DNA from: an uncultured Polaromonas sp.
GTDB taxonomy: Bacteria > Pseudomonadota > Gammaproteobacteria > Burkholderiales > Burkholderiaceae
Length of the DNA stretch: 7,028 bases
Assembly (NCBI GenBank): GCA_946479075.1
Contig: CAMLDT010000181.1
Coordinates: forward strand, 1-7,028
Direction: 5' to 3'
The position numbers and the translations under genes were made by a program. The number at the start of each line of letters is the position of its first letter. Position 1 is the stretch's first letter. The notes under the pieces were generated by a model, which was not told the DNA's origin, did no database searches, and was given only the letters and a program-made list of their open reading frames with translations. Positions 1 to 5,189 of the stretch are shown here, in pieces.

Positions 1-1086
1 CGCAGCGAAAGCAACGGCGTGATCCGGGAGGCCGTGCTGCGCGAGTTGAAACGCGGCGGCCAGGTCTACTTCCTGCACAACGAGGTCGAGACCATCCAGA
101 ACCGGCGCGAAAAACTGGAAGCCCTGCTGCCCGAGGCACGCATTGCCGTTGCCCACGGCCAGATGCCCGAGCGCGAGCTTGAAAAAGTCATGAAGGACTT
201 CATCGCCCAGCGCTACAACCTGCTGCTGTGCTCGACAATTATTGAAACCGGTATTGACGTGCCCAGCGCCAACACCATCGTGATGAGCCGCGCCGACAAG
301 TTCGGCCTGGCGCAACTGCACCAGCTGCGCGGCCGCGTCGGCCGCAGCCACCACCAGGCTTATGCCTATTTGATGGTGCCCGACATAGAGGGCCTGACCA
401 AACAGGCCAGCCAGCGGCTCGAAGCCATCCAGCAGATGGAAGAACTCGGCTCGGGCTTTTACCTCGCCATGCACGACCTGGAGATCCGCGGCACCGGCGA
501 GGTCCTCGGCGAAAACCAGAGCGGCAACATGATGGAGATCGGCTTCCAGCTCTACAACGAGATGCTCAATGAGGCGGTGTCCTCCCTGAAGGCCGGGCGC
601 GAGCCCGACCTGCTGGCGCCGCTCAATGTCAGCACCGAGATCAACCTGCATGCGCCGGCCCTGCTGCCCAGTGACTATTGCGGCGACGTTCATTTGCGCC
701 TGAGCTTTTACAAAAAGCTGGCCACCGCCAAAACCACCGACCAGATCGATGCGTTGCTGGAAGAAATTGTGGACCGCTTCGGCAAACTGCCGGCGCAGGC
801 ACAAACGCTGATCGACGTCCACCGCCTGCGCGTGATCGCCAAACCCTATGGCGTGGTCAAGGTCGATGCCGCGCCCACCATGATCAACATCACCTTCAAA
901 AAGGACCCGCCCATCGACCCGATGGCGATCATGCATTTGATTCAGAAAAACAAACACATCAAGCTCGCCGGCAACGACAAGCTGCGCATCGAACGCGAGC
1001 TCAAGGAGCCGAAGGACCGGGCGCAGATGGTGCGCGATGTGTTGAAGAGTTTGGGCCAACCTGTCGCCGCCGCGCATTCAAACTAG
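1..1086 (+). CDS. mfd: Transcription-repair coupling factor Mfd, C-terminal part (5' end outside window)
   Basis: Mfd is an ATP-driven DNA translocase that pushes stalled RNA polymerase off DNA lesions and recruits UvrA for nucleotide excision repair in the cytoplasm. The frame is open from base 1 and encodes the last 361 residues; the E. coli protein has about 1150, so roughly a third is present. Visible in order: the second RecA-like helicase lobe (window residues 1-125) with AHGQM at 51-55, motif V around CSTIIETGIDVP (77-88) and arginine-finger motif VI QLRGRVGRS (108-116). Then follows the translocation (TRG) region around residues 135-200, including MHDLEIRGTGEVLGENQSG, which is shared with RecG. 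The C-terminal autoinhibitory D7 region runs from about 205 to 345, with LSFYKKLA at 234-241. The first helicase lobe, the polymerase-interaction domain and the UvrB-like part lie upstream. The reading frame is intact and ends with TAG. No strong terminator follows it before the vapB leader. Confidence 0.97.
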   Translation, partial: RSESNGVIREAVLRELKRGGQVYFLHNEVETIQNRREKLEALLPEARIAVAHGQMPERELEKVMKDFIAQRYNLLLCSTIIETGIDVPSANTIVMSRADKFGLAQLHQLRGRVGRSHHQAYAYLMVPDIEGLTKQASQRLEAIQQMEELGSGFYLAMHDLEIRGTGEVLGENQSGNMMEIGFQLYNEMLNEAVSSLKAGREPDLLAPLNVSTEINLHAPALLPSDYCGDVHLRLSFYKKLATAKTTDQIDALLEEIVDRFGKLPAQAQTLIDVHRLRVIAKPYGVVKVDAAPTMINITFKKDPPIDPMAIMHLIQKNKHIKLAGNDKLRIERELKEPKDRAQMVRDVLKSLGQPVAAAHSN

Positions 1087-1099
1087 CGCCGAGTCGAAG

Positions 1100-1119
1100 G
1101 CATATGCCATAGCATATGC
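1100..1119. promoter_or_regulatory. Probable vapBC operator: two identical 8-base palindromes
   Basis: The self-complementary octamer GCATATGC occurs at 1100-1107 and again at 1112-1119, separated by CATA. The two copies are 12 bases apart start to start, and the outer 7 bases also form a perfect inverted repeat. The site lies 47 bases before the vapB start codon. A possible -10 element (TATGCT, 1115-1120) overlaps the right copy, but I see no convincing -35. VapB antitoxins with an AbrB fold are known to bind palindromes overlapping their own promoter, alone or with VapC, and repress the operon. The assignment as operator is inferred from symmetry, position and neighbouring gene type. It could instead be a chance AT-rich dyad, but two perfect octamers this close are unlikely in such GC-rich DNA. 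Confidence 0.6.
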
Positions 1120-1154
1120 TAAACTTCTCCATAGTCCCGCAGGAAAAACCACGC

Positions 1155-1160
1155 AGGAGA
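1155..1160 (+). promoter_or_regulatory. Ribosome binding site that fixes the vapB start
   Basis: AGGAGA lies 6 bases before the ATG at 1167. It is the best Shine-Dalgarno match in this region. An in-frame ATG at 1116 sits inside the operator palindrome and has no such site, and the ATG at 1200 has only an A-rich upstream stretch. This favours 1167 as the antitoxin start. Confidence 0.75.
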
Positions 1161-1166
1161 ACCATC

Positions 1167-1496
1167 ATGACCGATTCACTCCCCGTAGCTTCAGAAAACA
1201 TGGCGCCTTATGCTGTAAATACTGCAGTCAGAGCGGTCAAATTGTTTAGAAACGGAGCCAACCAGGCTCTGCGCATACCCAAGGAATTTGAACTCCCTGG
1301 CGTTGATGCCCTTATTCACCGCGAAGGGGACAAGCTGATCATCGAGCCAGTCAAGCCCAGATTCGAGAAAGGCAGTGCGGCTGCTTTGCTGGCTGCGTTG
1401 GATGAAATTGCAAAGCTTGACCCGTGCGACGACGAGTTTCCGGATGTCGACGAAGGCCTGCTGCCGCTGGATGATGTTGACCTGGGTAGCAACTGA
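1167..1496 (+). CDS. vapB: VapB-type antitoxin, AbrB/SpoVT fold
   Basis: This 109-residue protein is the predicted antitoxin of a type II toxin-antitoxin pair. Antitoxins of this kind bind and block the VapC ribonuclease and repress their own operon. Residues 20-62 match the swapped-hairpin AbrB DNA-binding domain of VagC/VapB proteins: AVKLFRNGANQALRIPKEF, then a GVDALIHREGDKLIIEPV stretch. The tail (about 68-109) is expected to wrap the toxin; it contains a helix-like AAALLAALDEIAKL followed by a strongly acidic segment (PCDDEFPDVDEG and LDDVDL). About 19 residues precede the AbrB domain, more than in short family members such as plasmid MvpA. Translation from 1167 is favoured by AGGAGA. 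The gene ends 2 bases before the toxin start. Bases 1201-1260 are 28/60 G+C by hand count, against 45/60 at 301-360 in mfd, consistent with acquisition. The family assignment is firm; DNA binding here is inferred. Confidence 0.9.
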   Translation: MTDSLPVASENMAPYAVNTAVRAVKLFRNGANQALRIPKEFELPGVDALIHREGDKLIIEPVKPRFEKGSAAALLAALDEIAKLDPCDDEFPDVDEGLLPLDDVDLGSN

Positions 1497-1498
1497 CG

Positions 1499-1918
1499 AT
1501 GGCCCTCCCCACAACCTACCTGCTTGATACGAACGTCGTCAGCCACCTCATGCGAGACGCGCAAGGACAGGTGGCAAAACGCTATCGATCATTGCTTGAA
1601 AGTCCGCAACCGGGCCGCATGGTCACCAGCGTTATCGTGCAATGCGAATTGCTCTACGGGTTGACCAGGAAGCCCTCGCCTCGCCTGCAAGCCGGGTACG
1701 ACTTGCAGATGGCCCAATTGCCGGTGCTGGATCTGGATGAATCCGTGACGCAGCACTATGCAACGCTGCGCGCCTACCTGGAACAACTTGGAACCCCGAT
1801 AGGGCCGAACGACGCGCTCATAGCCGCCCACGCCCTGGCGCTGGACGCCACGCTGGTCAGCGCCGACGCCGAGTTCGGGCGCGTACCCGGCTTGAAGCTT
1901 GAAAACTGGCTGAGCTAG
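1499..1918 (+). CDS. vapC: VapC-type toxin, PIN-domain ribonuclease
   Basis: This 139-residue protein is a complete PIN-domain toxin of the usual family length. VapC proteins are magnesium-dependent endoribonucleases; characterised members cut initiator tRNA, other tRNAs or the 23S sarcin-ricin loop. The target here cannot be read from sequence. The acidic metal-binding residues are visible: D10 in LLDTN, E50 in QCELLYGL, D105 in GPNDALIAAHAL, and D123 in VSADAEFGRV. The C-terminus, RVPGLKLENW, is typical of the subgroup that includes Shigella plasmid MvpT. At the fourth site the motif reads SADAEF where many relatives have TNNTREF; the acidic character is kept. The start is the ATG immediately after the vapB stop (TGA-CG-ATG). 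It has only a weak GGTAG-like site inside vapB, so translation is probably coupled to the antitoxin. No inactivating change is seen, so the toxin is likely functional. Confidence 0.94.
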   Translation: MALPTTYLLDTNVVSHLMRDAQGQVAKRYRSLLESPQPGRMVTSVIVQCELLYGLTRKPSPRLQAGYDLQMAQLPVLDLDESVTQHYATLRAYLEQLGTPIGPNDALIAAHALALDATLVSADAEFGRVPGLKLENWLS

Positions 1919-2164
1919 GACGCGGTCGAGTTTTCCGGAGAACGCGATGAAAACCGAACCACCGCACAAGCTCAATAGTCATATGCGTCCCGCACAAAAA
2001 AGGTTACGACCGTGAAGCAGAGATTCCCACGAAGGAACAATGGATAGCCGCAAGCGCCAGGAAGTTCTTCGAGGCCTTGAGGCCGCTGCCTGAGTCAAAG
2101 CAGGAAAATGTCCAAATTCACCACCAGAGCAAAATCAACGGCGACGCACCAGCGCAACTGATTC
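1919..2164. other. Intergenic stretch between vapC and the serB-proximal repeat
   Basis: No intact gene is supported in this part of the 319-base gap between vapC and serB. Composition is less GC-rich than in flanking genes (31/60 G+C at 2101-2160 by hand count). It contains the broken ORF described separately. It also contains TCATATGC (1979-1986), one mismatch from the vapBC operator octamer, and a short GGCC-TTGA-GGCC dyad at 2073-2084. There is no T-rich hairpin after vapC that would be a clear terminator. I found no recombinase, transposon end or tRNA. Confidence 0.5.
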
Positions 2165-2165
2165 A
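1947..2165 (+). pseudogene. Possible frame-broken small ORF downstream of vapC (unrecognised)
   Basis: An ATG at 1947 follows GGAG (1937-1940) with a 6-base gap and opens a 22-codon frame that stops at TGA 2013-2015. A run of six A at 1996-2001 lies inside it. If the run had five A, the frame would continue without a stop through 2020-2160, reading segments such as KGYDREAEIPTKEQW and IAASARKFFEALRPLPE, which look like ordinary protein. The continued frame stays open into the repeat and the start of serB, so its true end is unclear; 2165 is an arbitrary limit at the repeat edge. I do not recognise the product. It may be a decayed third gene of the toxin-antitoxin insertion, a remnant of another accessory gene, or chance open sequence. 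Only the ribosome binding site, the short ORF and the open second frame are directly seen. Confidence 0.25.
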
Positions 2166-2223
2166 AGCATCAAATAGGCCTCCAGCCCAATATTGGCGGG
2201 CGCAAGCAGCTATCAAAATAGTA
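2165..2223. repeat. Comamonadaceae-type intergenic repeat in front of serB
   Basis: The stretch has a recognisable pattern: ATCAAATAGGCCTCCAGC on the left, a self-complementary centre (CCAATATTGG, 2187-2196), then GCGCAAGCAGCTATCAAAATAG on the right (2200-2221, given here in two parts: GCGCAAGCAG and CTATCAAAATAG). The flanks carry near-identical direct repeats ATCAAATAG (2169-2177) and ATCAAAATAG (2212-2221). From memory, an element with these flanks and a variable hairpin centre is common between genes in Polaromonas, Rhodoferax and Acidovorax; this was not checked by search. It ends about 15 bases before the serB ATG and so forms most of the leader and possibly part of the promoter. The A/T-rich right end contains weak -10-like hexamers (TATCAA, CAAAAT) without a good -35. 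Confidence 0.5.
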
Positions 2224-2237
2224 GTAAACATTACCCA

Positions 2238-2948
2238 ATGCAACCCACAGAAACTTCCCCCGGCCTCGTCGTCAACATCGCCACCCCCGACCTGAAGCTG
2301 GCCGGCTTCAAGCTGATCGCCTTCGACATGGACTCGACGCTGATCAACATCGAGTGTGTGGATGAAATCGCCGATGCCGCCGGGCGCAAGGCCGAGGTGG
2401 CGGCCATCACCGAAGCGGCCATGCGCGGCGAGATCACCGATTACAAGGACAGCCTGCGGCGCCGCGTGGCGCTGCTCAAGGGCGTCAGTGTCGACAGCAT
2501 GGACGGCGTTTACCAAGAGCGCCTCAAGCTGAACCCTGGCGCTGCCGAGCTGGTCCACGCCTGCAAGGAAGCCGGCATGAAGGTGCTGCTGGTCAGCGGC
2601 GGTTTCACCTTCTTCACCGACCGCATCCAGCGCGAGCTCGGCATCGACTACACACGTTCCAATGTGCTGGAAATCGAGGACGGGCTGTTGACCGGCCGCC
2701 TGGTGGATCAGCCCTGGGGCGACATCTGCGACGGTGAGGAAAAGAAAAAAATGCTGCTGGAGACCTGCGCCATGCTGGGCATCACGCCAGACCAGGCGAT
2801 TGCCATGGGCGATGGCGCCAATGACCTGCCGATGATGGGCGTGGCCGGCCTGTCGGTGGCCTACCATGCCAAACCCAAAGTCCGTGAGCAGGCCATGGTG
2901 GCCATCAACGAAGGCGGGCTGGACCGTTTGCTGGAAGTGTTTTCCTGA
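2238..2948 (+). CDS. serB: Phosphoserine phosphatase
   Basis: This enzyme removes phosphate from O-phospho-L-serine, the last step of L-serine synthesis, in the cytoplasm. The 236-residue protein is a HAD-superfamily phosphatase with all four motifs. Motif I is DMDSTL at 30-35 (nucleophile D30, acid/base D32). E39 in NIECVDE is the substrate-binding position. Motif II is SGG at 120-122, the motif III lysine lies in EEKKK (167-171), and motif IV is GDGANDLP at 191-198. The helical cap (about 40-105) contains EAAMRGEITDYKDSLRRRVALL. It lacks the long N-terminal regulatory region of E. coli SerB (322 residues), as other betaproteobacterial forms do. ATG 2238 was chosen because the protein then starts as close relatives do; an in-frame TTG at 2193 lies inside the repeat and is unlikely. 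No good Shine-Dalgarno precedes either start. The stop is 2 bases before the exporter gene, implying co-transcription. Confidence 0.96.
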   Translation: MQPTETSPGLVVNIATPDLKLAGFKLIAFDMDSTLINIECVDEIADAAGRKAEVAAITEAAMRGEITDYKDSLRRRVALLKGVSVDSMDGVYQERLKLNPGAAELVHACKEAGMKVLLVSGGFTFFTDRIQRELGIDYTRSNVLEIEDGLLTGRLVDQPWGDICDGEEKKKMLLETCAMLGITPDQAIAMGDGANDLPMMGVAGLSVAYHAKPKVREQAMVAINEGGLDRLLEVFS

Positions 2949-2950
2949 CA

Positions 2951-4813
2951 ATGCGGCTGCTCAAACGGTTTGAAAGGCTGCTGCACGCCTACCCCGACGC
3001 CGAACCGGTATTGCCGCCCAAGGGCTTTGTTGCCTTCATCTGGGCCGCTTCGCAAGGCGCACGCGGCTATATTCTTTTGCTGGCGGGGCTGTCGGCAGTC
3101 ATGGCGATTTTCGATGCGCTGCTGTTCGCCATGCTGGGCCGCATCGTGGACTGGCTGTCGGTCACTGCGCCGGCGAATTTATGGCAGGAGCGCGGGCCCA
3201 TGCTGGCGCTGCTGTTTGCGGTCGTGCTGGCCAGCGTGATCGTGGTCGCGCTGCAGACCATCGTCAAGCACCAGACCCTGGCCATCAATTTTCCGATGCG
3301 CCTGCGCTGGAACTTCCACCGGCTGATGCTGGGCCAGAGCCTGTCCTTCTATCAGGATGAATTCGCCGGCCGCCTGACCACCAAGGTCATGCAGACCGCT
3401 CTGGCGGTGCGCGACACGCTGTTTGTGGTGGCCGACGTGCTGGTGACCATGGGCGCCTATGTGGTGACCATGACCCTGCTGGCCGGCTCCTTCGACATGA
3501 AGCTGGTGCTGCCCTTCGCGGTGTGGCTGGCGCTGTACCTGATGGCGCTGGTCTATTTTGTGCCCCGCCTCGGCCACATTGGCAAGCAGCAGGCCGATGC
3601 ACGCTCATTGATGACCGGCCGCATCACTGACGCCTACACCAACATCACCACCGTCAAGCTGTTTTCGCACAGCCAGCGCGAAGCCGGCTTTGCACGCGCC
3701 GCGATGCAGGACTTCATGAAAACCGGCCACCAGCAGATGCGTCTGGTGAGCCTGTTCGAGATCGTCAACCACGCCCTCAGCATGGGCCTGATCCTGGGCA
3801 TGGCCGGTACCTCGCTGTGGCTGTGGTCGCAAGGCTCGGTGGGCGCCGGCGCCGTGGCGGCGGCCACCGCCATGGCACTGCGGCTGCAGGGCATGTCGCA
3901 CTGGATCATGTGGGAAACGACCAGCCTGTTTGAAAGCGTGGGCACCGTGCAGGACGGCATCAACACCCTGTCGCGCGCCCGCACCATCGTCGATGCGCCG
4001 GATGCCCGCTCACTGGAGGTTCCGCGCGGCGAGATCCGCTTCGAGAAGGTTGACTTCAACTACAGCGCCAGCGGCCCGCGTGTGATCGATGGCCTGACGC
4101 TCACGGTCCGCCCCGGAGAAAAAATCGGTCTGATCGGGCGGTCCGGCGCCGGCAAGTCCACGCTGGTCAACCTGCTGCTGCGTTTTCATGACCTGAACGG
4201 CGGCCGCATCCTGATCGACGGTCAGGACATCGCCGCTGTCACCCAGGACAGCCTGCGCAGCCACATCGGCATGGTCACCCAGGACACCTCGCTGCTGCAC
4301 CGCTCGGTGCGCGACAACATCGCTTACAGCCGGCCGGGGGCAACCGACGAAGACGTGCGCCGGGCCGCGCGCCGCGCTGAAGCCGACAGCTTCATCGGCC
4401 ACCTGAGCGATCCGCACGGCCGCACCGGCTACGACGCGCATGTGGGCGAGCGCGGCGTCAAGCTCTCGGGGGGGCAACGCCAGCGCATCGCGATTGCGCG
4501 CGTGATGCTCAAGGACGCGCCCATCCTGTTGCTCGACGAAGCCACCAGCGCACTCGATTCCGAGGTCGAGATCGCGATCCAGGGCAGCCTGGACACCCTG
4601 ATGCAGGGCAAGACCGTGATTGCCATTGCCCACCGGCTGTCCACCATCGCGGCCATGGACCGCCTCATCGTGCTGGACCAGGGCCGCATCGTCGAAGAAG
4701 GCGACCACCACAGCCTGCTGCAAAGCGGCGGCCTGTATGCGCGGCTGTGGGCCCATCAGAGCGGTGGTTTTTTGAGCGACACGTTCAGGGAAGACCCGGC
4801 GCTGGCAACATGA
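2951..4813 (+). CDS. ABC exporter, fused membrane and ATPase domains; substrate unknown
   Basis: This 620-residue protein is a type IV (MsbA/MdlB-like) ABC half-transporter expected to act as a homodimer in the inner membrane and pump a lipid, drug or peptide outward using ATP. The membrane domain covers about residues 35-335, with hydrophobic stretches near 40-62, 85-103, 155-178, 183-203 and 268-292 plus a weaker one near 297-312. The intracellular coupling regions include FYQDEFAGRLTTKVMQTA (133-150). The ATPase domain covers 360-600: Walker A GRSGAGKST (396-404), Q-loop Q444, signature LSGGQ (505-509), Walker B ILLLDE (525-530, catalytic E530), D-loop SALD (533-536) and switch H561. All catalytic residues are present, so both sites of a homodimer should be active. 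No accessory membrane-fusion or outer-membrane gene is in the window. It begins 2 bases after the serB stop and overlaps the next gene by 4 bases. The substrate cannot be inferred; a specific name such as msbA is not justified. Confidence 0.93.
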   Translation: MRLLKRFERLLHAYPDAEPVLPPKGFVAFIWAASQGARGYILLLAGLSAVMAIFDALLFAMLGRIVDWLSVTAPANLWQERGPMLALLFAVVLASVIVVALQTIVKHQTLAINFPMRLRWNFHRLMLGQSLSFYQDEFAGRLTTKVMQTALAVRDTLFVVADVLVTMGAYVVTMTLLAGSFDMKLVLPFAVWLALYLMALVYFVPRLGHIGKQQADARSLMTGRITDAYTNITTVKLFSHSQREAGFARAAMQDFMKTGHQQMRLVSLFEIVNHALSMGLILGMAGTSLWLWSQGSVGAGAVAAATAMALRLQGMSHWIMWETTSLFESVGTVQDGINTLSRARTIVDAPDARSLEVPRGEIRFEKVDFNYSASGPRVIDGLTLTVRPGEKIGLIGRSGAGKSTLVNLLLRFHDLNGGRILIDGQDIAAVTQDSLRSHIGMVTQDTSLLHRSVRDNIAYSRPGATDEDVRRAARRAEADSFIGHLSDPHGRTGYDAHVGERGVKLSGGQRQRIAIARVMLKDAPILLLDEATSALDSEVEIAIQGSLDTLMQGKTVIAIAHRLSTIAAMDRLIVLDQGRIVEEGDHHSLLQSGGLYARLWAHQSGGFLSDTFREDPALAT

Positions 4814-5178
4814 ACTTCGGAAAAACCACCCCCATCCTCAGAATTTTCGATGAGGCCAAGGCCCGGGAGTTCTATCTGGACTTCCTGGGCTTCAAGCTGG
4901 ACTGGGCGCACCGCTTCGAGCCCGGTCTGCCCCTGTACCTCCAAGTCTCGCGCGACAGCTGCGTGCTGCACCTGTCGGAACACCATGGCGACGCCTGCCC
5001 GGGCGCTGCGTTGCGCATTGAAACCGGCGACATCGCCGCCTTTCACCGCGAGCTGCTCGCCAAAACCTACACCTACGCGCGGCCGGGCCTGCAGGAAATG
5101 CCTTGGGGCAGCGTGGACATGTCCATCCATGACCCTTTCGGCAACCGCCTGACCTTCACCAGCGCGATCAGCACCTGA
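4810..5178 (+). CDS. VOC-superfamily glyoxalase / bleomycin-resistance-like protein
   Basis: This 122-residue single-module protein has the vicinal-oxygen-chelate fold: a TTPILRIFDEAKAREFYLDFLGF start (residues 6-28), a central PLYLQVSRDSCVLHLSEHHGD region (41-61) and the usual end DPFGNRLTF (108-116). Small proteins with this pattern are annotated as glyoxalase superfamily or bleomycin-resistance proteins. Some bind and sequester drugs without metal, and others have unknown substrates. It is too short to be a two-module dioxygenase, and enzymatic activity is not shown by sequence. The ATG at 4810 overlaps the exporter stop as ATGA, with only a distant AGGGA upstream, so translation is probably coupled by reinitiation. 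An earlier in-frame ATG at 4747 would overlap the exporter gene by 67 bases and add residues unlike the family. Being last in the serB-exporter unit, it might work with the exporter in resistance to a toxic compound, but this is inference from position alone. Confidence 0.9.
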   Translation: MNFGKTTPILRIFDEAKAREFYLDFLGFKLDWAHRFEPGLPLYLQVSRDSCVLHLSEHHGDACPGAALRIETGDIAAFHRELLAKTYTYARPGLQEMPWGSVDMSIHDPFGNRLTFTSAIST

Positions 5179-5189
5179 AGCGGTTCAGG
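5174..5189. terminator. Hairpin holding both convergent stop codons; possible weak bidirectional terminator
   Basis: CCTGAA (5174-5179), loop GCGG, TTCAGG (5184-5189) forms a perfect 6-base-pair stem. The TGA of the VOC gene (5176-5178) lies in the left arm, and the TGA of the minus-strand kinase (plus-strand TCA, 5185-5187) lies in the right arm. Neither side is followed by a run of T, so it is not a canonical intrinsic terminator. It may still pause polymerase from both directions, or simply reflect pairing of two TGA contexts. Confidence 0.35.

Noticed and set aside
678..1112. 144-residue plus-strand ORF overlapping mfd in another frame
   Set aside because: It is rich in Arg, Ala and His with no recognisable domain, and the Mfd D7 region is intact in the main frame.
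1116..1166. Longer antitoxin start at ATG 1116
   Set aside because: It lies inside the right operator palindrome and the likely -10 element, has no ribosome binding site, and adds residues outside the family pattern; ATG 1167 has AGGAGA at ideal spacing.
1996..2001. Programmed ribosomal frameshift at the A6 run after vapC
   Set aside because: The change of frame needed is +1 (or -2), the run is short, and no stimulatory stem or downstream gene of known type supports it; decay or chance is simpler.
2073..2084. GGCC-TTGA-GGCC dyad as a terminator
   Set aside because: The stem has only 4 base pairs and no T-run follows; it is expected by chance in GC-rich DNA.
2193..2237. TTG start giving a longer SerB
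   Set aside because: It falls inside the intergenic repeat, has no ribosome binding site, and relatives start near the ATG at 2238.
2163..2951. 262-residue minus-strand ORF opposite serB
   Set aside because: It is the antisense of a clear serB gene, has low-complexity His/Gln/Ala-rich composition typical of reverse frames in GC-rich DNA, and matches no family.
4010..4756. 248-residue minus-strand ORF opposite the exporter ATPase domain
   Set aside because: The plus strand carries every ABC motif here; the reverse frame is open only because of third-position GC bias.
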